This document shows positions 24,268 to 37,015 of a stretch of DNA of 64,000 nucleotides, in pieces; position 1 is the first letter of the stretch, and every line of letters begins with the position of its first letter. A model generated the notes under the pieces. That model had not been told where the DNA came from, searched no databases, and was given only the letters and a program-made list of their open reading frames with translations. This DNA is from Fasciolopsis buskii (lineage: Eukaryota > Platyhelminthes > Trematoda > Plagiorchiida > Fasciolidae): positions 7,306 through 71,305 of the forward strand of contig LUCM01006773.1 in assembly GCA_008360955.1 (NCBI GenBank), written 5' to 3'. The position numbers were made by a program, and so were the translations under genes.

Positions 24268-24753
24268 ATGACCACGGGTCAGCATAGAGCTCTTGGCCAC
24301 CGGGATAGTACTGTCTCAATACGTACTTTGTGCTGGATCACACCAAGAAATCACTGGTACATTTTAGAGACAGAACGTGTTTTAAATCAACTTCGACTAC
24401 CACGAACGTGCTTAAAACTTCCACAAACGTTACGGTTTGTTGATTTGGCTGAATCGGAGTTGTACGATCCGGAAAGCGAGCATCTGTGCATGCATAACGT
24501 GCCTTGGGTCGACAATGTGACAGAGGATGGACCAGCGGAAAATCATCTTTCGCCATTTTCAAGTGTTCAGACACGCAAACAACGAGCGCACAAAGCTCGT
24601 TGGGGTAGCGGGACCTTGGAGCCGGTGGATCTACGCCGATGGCGCAAACTTCCCGCACCCGCGGTAAGTGAACTTCGTGCGACAAAACAACGGGACGAAG
24701 AACGGTTACGTAAGGAATCATTAATTAGACTACGTGCATCCAAAAGCAGGTGA
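24268..24753 (+). CDS. orphan basic protein, 161 residues
   Basis: An uninterrupted 161-codon frame with balanced composition; an in-frame stop lies just upstream of the ATG, so this start is the natural first Met in the exon. No family recognised. No signal peptide or membrane segment. The middle is acidic (FVDLAESELYDPESEH), followed by a basic region (QTRKQRAHKARW, DLRRWRKL) and a strongly charged C-terminus KQRDEERLRKESLIRLRAS that could form a helix or short coiled coil. A perfect donor-like GTAAGT at 24664-24669 falls in phase 0 after residue 132, so an alternative or true splice there would replace the last 29 residues. The 127-codon reverse frame beneath is a shadow. Coding status is inferred from length and composition only. 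Confidence 0.55.
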   Translation: MTTGQHRALGHRDSTVSIRTLCWITPRNHWYILETERVLNQLRLPRTCLKLPQTLRFVDLAESELYDPESEHLCMHNVPWVDNVTEDGPAENHLSPFSSVQTRKQRAHKARWGSGTLEPVDLRRWRKLPAPAVSELRATKQRDEERLRKESLIRLRASKSR

Positions 24754-27537
24754 ACTGAAGCGATTGACCGGAATTTCTAACGTGAAAGCGCTAGCAGCAG
24801 TATTTAGTATGCAATCTGTGATAAATCATATGTGCATCATTTACTTAGTGTAATTTTCATTTATTTTCGGAAATTCATTATGCGCTTGATGCTGTATTCT
24901 TTTTACTTGAACCTGTTTATGATTACTTCATTCTAAGCAATACATACTAGAAAATGACAGGAACAAGTAAAGACTGACCAGGATTAATAACGAGCGACTA
25001 AGCCTCACCTGGATACGGTTGATTTCAACCTACCCGAATATGGTCTGGGTGAAACATGCCGATTTTTCCTTGGCATTTTCTATCATATTGAGTCCGAATT
25101 GTGCAGGACAATCAACTATTTGTATTGCCTAAGATAGCAACCGAAGCTTCATTTTCACTGCGGTGAACAAAATATTGAATTACAACTGGAATCCATCAAT
25201 ACAGATTGTGAGTTAGGGCAAAGCCAGCTCGGATAGACAAACAAAAACATTCCCTTTCTCCTTGTTGCTCACCCGATAGGCTTCTCTCGCTGATTCTGAG
25301 TACAGTGAGGACGGCCGTGTAGTATTCTGCTAAACCAGGGTGAAAATGCCGCTGATTTTCGTAGAGCTGAGACCTGAGAACAGAGCAATTTAGCTGGGCC
25401 TTTCAACCTTTTGGTATTCTGCGTTGTACTCCTAGATAAACACTACAAGTCGGAACAGGAAAGCTCGCCGGACATTCAACAATCATGATTTTGCTCAGAC
25501 ATAATGGCTAAACAATTCTACAACCGGAAAGTGATTGAAAAGTCAAAATATGGGACAAAATGTTTTCACCAGTTTTCTTCCCTTGAGTGGTAAAGATATA
25601 TCAGGTGTAGAAAGATATATTTTACGATGCCAGTTTATAAGTTATGGCTGCTAAAAGAGTAGATGTTCATCACCAAATATTCGGATCTGTAGATTGCTTG
25701 TAAAGACTAAGTTTGTCATGGGATATCAAAGAGGATGACATCCCTCACCTTTCTAGTCATCACCTGGACATAATTGGCTGCTCATCGGGATCCGTGATTC
25801 GCCAGTGGGCTGGAGAATACTCGGTTGCCCAAATCAATATTGAGAACTGACATATGAGATTCTGTTTTTAGCGCTTAACTTAAGGGGCAATAGGATGATC
25901 TGAAGGTATCTTAACTTGTCTGGAGTTGGTGCCTAGTTGCTCATTTCATGCTATCTTCTGATGAGGCTATAGACCCTGAGTTACCAGTATATTTTTATAT
26001 CTCGCAGTCGCGCGAGCGTAGGATCTTACATGGAGTACCTCATTCGCAGGTGGTTTGTAATCAGAGCTTAGTCCTACGTTAGACTGATCTGTAAATCAAA
26101 AACTACTCGGTGGAGAGCTTAAAACATTCATATTTAGATGGAAATACTTCTTCCACGGGATCTCCTGATCAGGGGCTGTTGTGAGACGCAATATCATTTA
26201 GAAATACTTCGAGAGAGACCCAGGGCAAGCGGCCAACTTTGAACATGACGGCAGATTTCGAGTTAGTTGATGTATGGTCAACAATTAGCGGCCATGCAAA
26301 ACACCTTTGCAGTGTAGACGGTCAACACCACTTGTGAACCAGCTTGGATAAATGCGCATCCTAGAGAAGTTTACATCAGAACCGTTCATCGTAATTTGGA
26401 ATTCTGCTTGGTACCAGAGCGCAAACATAACAGCCGATACCAACTAACAAATCGAATAAATTTGCTGTTTACAGTAGTTTTGCGATTTTTCATGGTAAAC
26501 TGATCATTTAGCGATCAAATCAGATTTACTGATCTACTGAAATTATGAAACGTAATTCATTGAATGATTAATTAAAAAGTTTTGTTTGCCAGTAAGCCAG
26601 TCAACTAGGTAAGTGGCTATTTGGTCGGTTAATTGTTCGATTTATTTTCATATGAAAATTTCGTTGCGTCCAAATGTAAATGAAACGGAAGACTGAACCA
26701 AATCAACGAGAACAGCAATTGAAATGAAAGCTTAGTTAGAGGAAGAGTAAACGCCGAGGCGCCTAATTATCATAGAATTAGGCAGCCGAATGTGACCGTT
26801 TGGGTGCTGTTGGAACTCAAGATGTGCAAAACAAATCACTGATTTAAACGACAGATCATACCGATACAATGGTTGGATCTAGCTGACCATCAAATGGTAT
26901 AAAAACGTTTTTTTCAACGTATGTTCAAAACTTCATTCGAGAAATGCGCGAAAATTCTTCTCTTGATCATGCTAGGGTTTGTGATGTTTTAATCGGTTCA
27001 CCACAATGTAGATTTTCTTTGAATTTTTATTCGTCTTCATTTGATATTGGTCAGTGACTGCTGGATAACGTCAACTAGAAAGAATAAACGTGTTCGTATC
27101 CGAAGTTTTTTCTGCTGTCCGCCGTGTACGTCCGAAAAATTCACTGCTCTGCATATTAGGCCATAGTAGAGATCACTGAACCATCGAAGTGACGCCATAC
27201 TTGAGGGTTGGCTCTCGTTTTGCTCGTCCAGTTGGATTGACCAGTGCGCGGTAGAAGCGGACCGGGCGACAACCCCAGAAGAACAGCCAGACTCCTGATT
27301 GCTTGACAATGCTGAGTATTATAGCGCCATATGGTTGTCTGTCATCGGAAGTTCCCTGCACACTTCGCATGTAACGGAACGGTCCAAGGACGAACTACTG
27401 GCAGTTGGATTTTCATGAAACAGTCTTGGTATCTCTTATTATTTACTGCCTCTACTAATGAAACTATACTGTATATAACTTTCAGGACGGGGTCTTGAGA
27501 AAGAGAGGCCTGCTCAGTGTGAGTAAGCTGATCGGCG
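24754..27537. other. no gene seen
   Basis: About 2.8 kb. Reverse frames at 27037-27370 lack any recognisable motif. No repeat structure noted. Confidence 0.4.
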
Positions 27538-27612
27538 GTGGGAGGAATCGAGCTCGAGGCATGCAGGGTGAGATGTCTAGATGTTGACCACTTGACTATC
27601 ACGGGTCCCGCT
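27538..27612 (-). repeat. tRNA-derived SINE-like copy
   Basis: On the minus strand an A-box-like TGATAGTCAAGTGG is followed about 40 bases later by a B-box-like GAGCTCGATTCCTCC, and the intervening bases match the copy at 53655-53727. Confidence 0.55.
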
Positions 27613-29274
27613 AACAGCAACTCAGAACATGAGGACACTTGTGGTGGGCGAATATGTTGTATTGTGAAAAACTGCTGCATTATGTGTACAAAATCACTCA
27701 AATTATATGGTCTCCCTCCGTTTATATATAATGCAATTTTAGTAGATTCAGTAATCCCAGACGAGAATGGATCATCTGAATGGTCAGACTTTTTCCAGTT
27801 GTCAGAATTTAGGCATTCGCTGCAATTGTAAATTGGCGTTCAGGCAGCATGCCCCGCATTTGTGTGTTAACTGGCACGTAATTTACAATAGGTTCGACTG
27901 CGTGTCTTTGCGTGAAGTACAATTGGTATCCCAATACAGTAAAACAGCAGTACTTTTTATATGTTCATTCCAACAGGCATGAGGATTCATTCTCGTCCAA
28001 ACTTATGGTGCGGAAAAAGCGCAAACTATCTTCCTTATCACATGATTGCAATTTGAAACTGCAAGAAACAAAGAAGGTAAAGGAATAATCAATCGACTAG
28101 TTGTCAAAATGGATAACTCCTATACCGCGCACATTCTTGCGTTCGTAAAAATCTCCACTGACTAGATAGTGATGTGATTTAAGTTTTTCCGGTTTTGATT
28201 CGTGCATACTACTGAAAAGACTGGATGAAAATCCTGTGTCTTCTTTTTATTCCATATCGATGAATTATGGTGAGTATGTGAACTTAAGGATTCATGGACA
28301 CTTCAGAATGCAGAGCATATGTAATCATGGTGTCAGGTTAAGCGCATCCGGTGTTGTTTTTGGGTCAGCAACTTTGTGTTCTTCATTTCTTATTGTAAAA
28401 TACTGCACAGCGTCCAGGACTATCTAATTTGCAGTGGATATGCGATCGAAATTCTATTTACGATAGGCACAATAGGTGTGTAAACACGCCTAGAAAGTGT
28501 TTAGGAATTGTAATCCAGAACTGACAAGTTTAACGTTTGTTAACGTGCACTGTGACCCAAAAATATACGGATATTAAAAACATGCCAGTCCATGAAAGCC
28601 TTAATGAGTATAAAAACTGCCGTTGCCGGACTCTAAAACGGATCGTTAGAATTGATATACACTATATAACCATGTATTGTATATATGCGCATGAAAGTCC
28701 AAGTTTTGACTCGGAGTAATTTGGGCCGACACGTCTGCAGTCGCGGGAGATAAAATGTGAGCGTTTTCATAGTGCTCAATTTTATTTTGGTCCATCCACT
28801 AGTGGATTTGCTGCCTCTTGTCGTTTGCATCGAGCATTGATCAAACTGGTAACACAGACAACATAAGTCACTTTGTCAATTGACCCGTATGCTCTCAAGT
28901 TCCGGTTGCGTTTAACAGCTAGTGGGGATTCAGGGCTTAGATGCGCAGATTTATTTGTACTTCGGTATCACAGTTCGATCTGGTCTGGCGCGGACGCGTA
29001 ATGAACGGACACTGTTTTCCTGACTGAAGGCCGTAACATAGATTCTGCGGACCTCTTCCAACTGAATACCTAGAGTGGTTTCGTACAACTGACGCATTTT
29101 ACTGAGTCTGTTACAGCCTTATGGGACGTTTAGTTTCCTCAGAAGATGCTTTACTAATGTTGCTAGCACGATAGCAGAAACAAACATGCGAATATCCAAA
29201 GCCCAAGCGGCTTATGCTGAACTGACGTACTTTTTGGAATGGCCGTGTGTACTGTGCCTCAGTGAGCTCAATTC
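27613..29274. other. no gene seen
   Basis: Only short frames; nothing recognised. Confidence 0.4.
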
Positions 29275-29620
29275 TGTTTTATGTATGCGAGGCGTAGAAT
29301 TTGAATCTGAAGAGGATCGTCGCTAAGACGTTTTTGATTATCAATTTTTGCGTAGTATAGCCAGGATTGGACGGAACAACCGTGTGAACAGAGCGAATGT
29401 TGGGAATCCAGTAATGGATACTGTCCCAGTGAATACTTCATCGAAGCGGATCGATCTTAGCAAACGTCGTTGTTTGGTCCAAGTAGTTCGTATGGTGAAC
29501 ACTCGTCTACCGTACCGTGTCTTATCTTCACTTCCTCCCACGGAGAGGAAGGAGCCACGGGAGGTCAGTAGATGATGTGGCGACGTAGATTAAGGAAATG
29601 TTCAACGAACTTAGATAAAA
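29275..29620 (+). mobile_element. RTE-type LINE, C-terminal remnant
   Basis: Reads LRSIARIGRNNRV near 29350, then VRMVNTRLPYRVLSSLPPTE near 29490, the conserved end of fluke RTE elements (usually ...CLRSIARI...LGHVLRM..HRLPYRVLF..PP). 5' truncated; endonuclease and catalytic RT parts are absent. Confidence 0.7.
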
Positions 29621-30947
29621 TAGATATCGCACGTCTTCGTGGTTGAGGTCCAGAAGGCACATCATCCACACGGCTGGAGATACCGAAGGATGTGTCACAT
29701 CAATACCATTGAGAACATATGCATTCATACAGTTAGACTGTATATCCTCTGTGTCCGCAACTTCAGCATTCTCTTGTTTACCGCCCTCTATGGGTTTAAT
29801 GCCTAACCCCATTTCGTTTCCATCCCTCCTAATGCATGGTGTAACTCTGGGAGGAAAGCAGTAGCCCGGGGGGGCTACCCCTTCTGTTTGACAATGAACA
29901 CTGATGGTAATGCTAAGTTACATAACAACTCTATATACAAACATTGCATCTTTGTTCTAATCACTTGCCGATTCGGCTAGTTATTAAAATGGTAAAGTAC
30001 AATGGTTTGTCAGCCACAACACTCAACATTAGTCTCGAATGTAGGCTCACCACGAAAAATCGTGCCAATTGTGAGTAAGTTAAAGAGTAGCTTCCAGTCT
30101 TTAGATTGTCTTGGCCACGTGCACACCTTTTGGAGCAAACGGAACCATCAAAGTCAGCAGACCATTAGAATTACCCTGAGAAACAACCAACCAGGAGAGA
30201 ATGCACAAGATTTGGTACCGTGAAGTGTTCAACTAATCAAATTAGTCGTAGACAGAGTTTCGAATTTACGCATTCGAGAGGCATCTTTTTGAAGCACGCT
30301 GATGACCTGATCACCCAAACTGGAAATCGGTGATGAAGGTTATTCAACAGCCACTTCCGTTACTAGAGGGTGACAACCGAAACAGAATACCGCTACTGAA
30401 CACCTAAATTATTATTACTATAATAGCTAGTCTAACTATTCGTGTAAAGTCATTTGTGTTGTTCTAAGATTTCCATCCGAGCTTACTCTTTGACTGGTTG
30501 TCCTACTATTGTGCTGCACCAGCACTTCACAATTTCTTGCGGAAATGTAGTCATTGTACTCGAAATCATAATAAAGAATTCAGCCAAATGGATCACCAAT
30601 AGGCACTAGAATGACTCCGAACCAAGATAGGCAGCTGAAGACAACGGGAGAATCGCAGCCCCGGGAGGATAGGTTTTTTCATTTAAAATCATGCTTTTAG
30701 TTGCAAATAGAACTTATCTGAACTGGTGGAACATATCAGGAGCAACAGCATTGGAGACTTGTTCGAATTTCACGATCGTTTGTCACTCGGTTCACATTGG
30801 CCGGCTGTCTACGTCGTCTACTGCACGTGGGACCACTATAGAAAATTAGGCCTTATTATGACCTTTTTGTGATTGTTACATTAGTTTAGAATTATTACTG
30901 TCTGAACATTCGTCTGGTTTTCACCTCCAGGTTGATCTTAAGCACAA
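29621..30947. other. no gene seen
   Basis: Contains a probable RTE 3' tail at its start; otherwise unassigned. Confidence 0.35.
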
Positions 30948-32340
30948 TTGCGCATTAAGTATCTATTCGATTTGGCATCATTCACTACTGGCATGCATCC
31001 TCGGTCTACGGAAATGTCAAATCCATTTTCCATACAGCAGCTACTGATTCACATTCGTGTCTGTGCGGTCAGTAAACAAGAATCCCGCCTAGATCTAGAA
31101 ATTGCGGATTCGCTCATACTGATCGATAGCTTCGAACTAAACAGGCAGGATAGATTTGTTATGACAAAGAAACTGGGGCATGGCGGCATATATTAATCCT
31201 TTCTGGTCCGGCTCTTTAAACCGGCTCGACTGTCGGGTAACTAACTAAGTGTCACCCCAAGAATTTTCTTCAAAGTAGTACAATTGTAACGAGCTTACAC
31301 ATAGCCCTTTTCAACTTGAAACACACCATCTCAAACTTTTATTTCCCCGTGGCATTTCTTGTTCTTGAAAATAATTTAAACATAATTGTAGATGGTTTAA
31401 TCAACCAAACGATTACCTGCGTTTTATATGCCACATATCTTCCTTCCTTCCGACACAGGAAACCATTTTTGACGTGGTCATCATTAGTTATCTTGAATTA
31501 TTCTTTCTGAGGATACGTGCGCCCACTTCAATTAGTGAATATGGTTTGCTTCTATTAAAGCCTAAGATTTGATTTACCCTCATTTTATTCAGGTAAACAA
31601 GGCAAAATCCGAATTCACCACCATGATTTTTCACATGGCCATCTTATTCTTTTTCGAACGTCTCCTTCACATACATCTTGTTCCTTTTCTGAACATTTGT
31701 TAAACGGCAATGCCAAATTTTTTTTCGTATGGGGGTCGCTAATACTAAATTTGATATTTTCAGTTCACTTTGTTCTCAAATTGTTGCATCTCGTTGGAGC
31801 AACTGAGGTCCCTACGGAAAGGAACGGGATACGTTTACAAATCCCGCGATACATCTCTATTCTAGTACAGGCAGAAAAATAAACATACTGACATATTGTT
31901 TGCTAACCAACTCATAACCATTAACAATTGTAAAACGCTATGGCGAGGAAAAGAAATGTTTCGCGGGCGAAGACGTGAAATATGATACGGATATCGACCG
32001 TACTTAGTGAGCTTTTATCAATCCTTCTAGTTACATCCCAGTAACATATGTACAAGATGATGATATACCAATCAAGCATTTTTCGAGAGAGGAGGTGTTT
32101 GCTCTTCTTCGCACAACTAAAATCACCACCACGGTCGGTCTTGACAGGTCATCTTTCTTCATTCAAAGATGCAGTGCTGTGACTCTTACTAAGGCCTTCA
32201 CTTATCTAATCGGCACATTGTTAGGCTCATCTCCTAGACCTGATTGTTGCAGATTCGACACTATTGTTCCTATCCCAAAATTCAGCAGTTCCATTGCCTT
32301 AGTCAAACGCTTTTGCCTCGTTGTCTAAAAGTCCTTTGAT
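30948..32340 (+). mobile_element. decayed jockey/CR1-like LINE, second copy
   Basis: Endonuclease pieces: LDLEIADSLILIDSFELNRQ near 31100 and FLTWSSLVILNYSF near 31460 with a SISEYGLLLLKP end replacing the usual SDH context. RT entry: FALLRTTKITTTVGLD near 32100 and DTIVPIPKFSSSIALV near 32270, both colinear with the copy at 7170-9680 (KITTGIGSDD, VTIVLISKSGNSSI). The RT catalytic half is missing. Many stops. Confidence 0.65.
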
Positions 32341-34134
32341 GGGAAATTGAATACAGCATGCTTGAGCCTAAGCATCCATGTTTCACAAGTATTTCTGAAG
32401 ACCTTTTTATTTAGCTTTTGCATCCAAGAGGTCATCTTGTTCACAACATGTTAAGACCCTAGAAACATCGATGCACATTTTTTTCTATAGAATAATCTGT
32501 TCTACCGAAACGGGAACCGTTTGGTTGCCTCGGCATCATGTGAGCATGACTGTGTGATTAATTACCAACACAACCCAGTGTACATGGCTGAGTGGTAAGA
32601 CAACAAAACCCTCAGCGAGCTTCAAGGTGCTGTTCGTTCTCCCTATCTGATTTCCGCATATATCTGCGACTAATTACCCGATATCTCCTGTCCCCTGTTT
32701 GAGTGGGTGATGAACCATCGTTGTGGTTGATTCTATGGAATATCCAAGGATTGTAATTGATGAAACATATAGATGGACTTCACCTATTTCCAACTGTGTA
32801 AGTAATAATCGAGGACTGCCAGTTCAAATCAGACGACTTCCAGAACACAGGACCAAAAGGAGCACCACCTGCCATGTGCGTACTAGCGTGCCTTTCTTAT
32901 CCTATTATTTTTGTGGGTTTGCTTAGGAAAGACATTGAGGTTCTACATCGGAATCCACCATTTCATTAAACGAACTGTTAATTGAACTGTGACCAACACT
33001 TATCCACACTTGTAGGGTTTCCTCAAAATTTCAAACCCCGTTGATCCACTGCAAGATATTCACCAACACAGTGCCGTTTTCACAGTTCCACACAATCTGC
33101 CATTTGATTCATGCCGTGCAGAATAAACATCCATGGGAACTCCACAGTGCCTTAGTTAATGTGACAAGTTTTCGCCTTTCTACTGATTAGTGCAGCTGTT
33201 TTTTCATCGTTTTCTTTGATCGAAACGCGGACATACAACAAAATACAATGCATTGCAATACAATATAATATTATAAGAAAGAATACAATACAGTGGAGTA
33301 GAAAAGTAGTCTAGTATAACCTCGACGATTGCCAGCCATGTTGTTTCGCGCATCGGATATTCAGTGTGATCTTCAGTTTGGTTACTAAGTATTTATTAGA
33401 GCCAAGGTATGGGATTGAGACAGAAATATTTCATACTGTGCATGGAGCACGGCATAGCAACCTAAAGTCGGTCATAGGCCTAACATCAACCACGATCGAA
33501 GTCAAGAGTGAACGAATCTCCAATTCCTAGTAGTACACATGGAGATAATCTTAGAGTTATCCTAGACAGAAATGGTGACATCATTCAGAGGTGTGTTACC
33601 CACCAAGGCCACTGGTGGGTATTTAAAGACTTTCACAAAATCTCTACACACCTTTTCCTTTCTTGATTAGGCAAAAGGTCAACCGAACGACTGATGAAGT
33701 TGATCAACGTGAATAACAGATGATTAGATGTCAAAAGAAAACGTGGCTGGGATAGTCCAACATGCATTTTCTATTCAAATGAGAGAAAAGAGAATGCAAA
33801 ACACGGAGAGATTAGCTCAGAAATAACAAGTTACCGAACTACACAGAAGATGAGAGAATTCAAATGCCAGAACACCACTAACTGTGAAATAAAACGATAT
33901 TACTATCGCTTGGGAGTGAGGTGGGGTGGGTCTTTAATTAGACAAACCACTGGTTAAGGTTTTTTGCTACGGTTGACTCCGTTGCTAGTTGTTGATAGTC
34001 CTAATGTTTTATTGCCCATTGGTACTGCATGTTACTTCACGTGCGTTGCATGAATATACTGCCGTGTTCACATTCAAATCCCATACTAGGTTGTATTGGA
34101 ATCCTATACTCTAGTGCATATAGTTTCACAGTAT
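32341..34134. other. no gene seen
   Basis: Includes a low-complexity acaatgcattgcaatacaat stretch near 33245-33300. No coding homology. Confidence 0.4.
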
Positions 34135-34916
34135 TCAAATACCTAATGTCCCCATAACCGACCGCGCATCTCGGATTGCAACAGTTCTGTTTGCTGGCAA
34201 GCTGCTTGTCGTTAACACATGGGCTGAAGCGTCAGCGGAAGCAGTGATGGTAACCCAGCGGTAGGCACTGCTGCATTTTGCTGAACCAATACGTGAACCC
34301 TTTAAGCCGAACCTAGAAAATGCAAAGTAGGTCAAGTGAGGATGTCGCAGAAGTGGTAGTTCCACTAGGAACATTTGTGAGCACATGTATCCTGGATCAC
34401 GGTCGTAAAAACACGAAAGCCACTAAGTAAAAAAGCCTTAACTTATCAGAGTAAGCATATTTATTTCAGTGTGCATGATTGCAATAGTGTAGTTAGTCAT
34501 AAACAGGTGTACCTGATTAAACAGCGTGGTTAGCTCAAATGTAAATCCGACGCGTGAACCGTTGATGTTGGTGTTTGCTTGGGCCAGAAAACTGCCACAT
34601 TGCGTAAATGGCGATCCGAGGCCGTTTTGCCAAATCTGAAAATAAACAAAACTTTGATCGACCGAAGCGTGTTAGAAGTATGTGGATGTATATGGTATCC
34701 AAGTTCAACTATGACTTCGGTGGTGCGTGGGCGTGAGCGAATAATTGGCCCCAGACCACTATCCTCCGTCCGTATCCTGGTCGGCGCACACACATATCCC
34801 GGATAAATCGGATGGGTCCCCGAGTGGGATTGTTGCTATTTGACCGCATTGCGGTTTTACTCAAGCAACAGTATCCCACTCTCAACAAATCCAGGTGTTT
34901 GTTTGGTTTGGTCCAT
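34135..34916 (-). pseudogene. TOMM40: decayed TOM40-like (outer-membrane import pore) 3' part
   Basis: TOM40 is the beta-barrel channel of the mitochondrial protein import complex. Minus-strand pieces follow its C-terminal half in order: TPGFVESGIL (about 34898-34869), GLGPIIRSRPRTTEVIVELG (about 34750-34690), KTASDRHL near 34620, then in another frame QANTNINGSRVGFTFEL, and LKGS near 34320 with VTITASADASAH near 34260. A canonical intron fits: donor AATCAG|GTACAC at 34513 and acceptor ttttctag at 34335, giving the right number of residues between FEL and LKG. A second intron is possible at about 34880-34775 (GA|GTAAAA ... GACCAG). At least two frame shifts break the reading and no natural stop is in place. 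Each match is short and remembered, not searched; another beta-barrel such as porin is the alternative. Confidence 0.45.
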
Positions 34917-36734
34917 CTGGTTTTACCGCGTACCGACCGCAGGTAGTGGTTTCACTGGGATATCGCGGTGGCGCCTGGGTTTGGAGGGGCTGAATCTATC
35001 CGAGACTAGCTTAACACAAATCTGATGAATCCGATCAAATTGAGACTGACAGTAGGATCAACGAGATTACGGGTTTTCGGCAGCTTTCGGTACCAGTGAT
35101 ATGGTTGTACATTGGCTGCATAGTTTTTAATGATGAACGTGATGTAGATATTGCCTAATAAATAATTTCGCAATTGAATGACCATTACATATTTCATTTC
35201 TCATTTACTTTCATGATAAAGGATTACGAAATGCCACCGGAAATATCTATCTAAAGCATGCAGGTTACGTTGTCCTGTACGACAAGCCCGTATGTGCATA
35301 AAACCTTACACTTCATTTGTTAAAAATCGATTTGAACCTGACTTGATGTCTTTTGAAATTTCATAGCTGTTTAGCTATGCACGCTTATTGGTCGAGTCCT
35401 CCACCTAGTTTGTCGTACCTACTGTCACTTAAAGCGGTAAGAAAAGGGCATAGAATGGGATTAACACTTTTGGGTTGTACGATTTTTGCAATGCCTGCGA
35501 GCACATTTCACCTCTTTGATCTCCGTTAAAGGACCTGAAGCATGCATTAGCAGCCAAACTCCGGCAAAGCGACAGGCAGACAGTCTAAACTAGATCTGCG
35601 TGCAAAACATTCATGTACAGGTTCATTCAGAAGAATGGCAGGGTTAGGGGCACGGGGAATCACATATAGGGGGAAACCAATAGGGAGGACAAAGGTCACC
35701 GAAATCACGTGGCTTGGACAGGTGGATAGAGGTCACAACAATTAACCTTCCTATCTTCAGACTCTTTATCAGGGAAGGGCGAGATTCGTTAAAAATTTCG
35801 GCTGTCTGTACAAATCACGGCCATGACGGCGAATGCCAGTTGCTCCTGTGAACCTTGGAGGGCGGCCGGATTTTTGACGGTTTGTCACTTGGATTGTTCG
35901 TCTAGGGTCGACGAGTCTGTCAAAGTAGACCATGGGTCGATTCAGTTCAAAATGACATTCGTGAAGGAACGGGCTAGATCTACTGAACGATCGAACGATT
36001 GCGAAGAAACTGTTCCAGTAAAGGGGACTTGATCACACAACAAACAGCCGGGTTGCTGAAACAATCCCTCTGCTTTGAGATTCGCGCTTGGTTGTGTAAA
36101 AGCTCGAGGTGAAATCTCGACCAAAATTTCCCAGCATTGTTGGAGACACCGTTTCGTACTCTACTCTTTCATGAACGCGTTGAATCGACTTATCCACTTG
36201 CATGATAAGATTGTGTAAAAGTGCATAAAGGTAAATTACTCACAGCAGACTAAACTAGGAGAACAACCTCGTCTGAAACCGACGAGCAAATCACAGATTC
36301 CAATGCGCAAAATCATTACAACTAGGTGGGTGAGAATTGGTCACAGTCAATTGATGAAGCATCGCCTCAGTTCGGCGGTGATCGAAGTAAGCAATTTTCC
36401 CACTTGGGAATTCTCAGTTGGTTGCAATCCCTGACGCGAAAATAATGCGCTTTGTGGTTTCGTTGATAAACTAATTGAACGTCAAAAAGCAGTAGAAATA
36501 TAAAGGGAGAGAATTTTATGAATATGCCATACCTTGGCCAAGAGGGCAGCCGTTTTTAGTACAATAGAGTCTTCGTCGTGAGTCATGTGACATGATAGAA
36601 CCAGAAATGATTTTAATACTATATTAAATAGAATCACAGACGCAATGATGCCAGTTGCCAATATGCTGAAGAACAGCGTCCCTCAACCCACGGTTGGTTG
36701 GCCAAAACACCGATCCGGCAGGATTGATATCGAA
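34917..36734. other. no gene recognised
   Basis: The forward frame at 34840-35025 overlaps the TOM40-like region and is probably its shadow. Earlier TOM40 exons were not found. Nothing else recognised. Confidence 0.35.
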
Positions 36735-37015
36735 AACAAGTCGGGCGAAACTAGCATCCGGTATACATGTGCGGTGCTCTCCTGTCCAACTGTTCCATAC
36801 TTAGATATTGCCTCATAAATTTCTCACTAGATTTTCATTTGAATCATTAGGAGCGTGAATGGATAAATCCACTTAAGAATCACGCGGGGATTTCTCCGAA
36901 GTGCACAAGTTAGGGGATGGTTGGACAGGAGAGTCCCAAGTACGCATACCTGACGAGCATTGACAACCAGTTGTGTGCTTCCGGGGCGATTTTGTTCATT
37001 CATCCGTATACAGAA
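36735..37015 (+). repeat. dispersed repeat family, copy 3
   Basis: Same ordered blocks as 17985-18345: gcggtgctctcctgtccaac near 36770, gataaatccacttaagaatcac near 36860 and tgtgtgcttccggggcgatt near 36970. Confidence 0.55.

Noticed and set aside
24338..24721. 127-codon reverse frame
   Set aside because: Shadow of the better-supported forward frame at 24268-24753.
34513..34635. Reading of INGSRVGFTFEL as a VDAC/porin C-terminus
   Set aside because: The neighbouring segments in order fit TOM40 better and the downstream exon order is wrong for VDAC.
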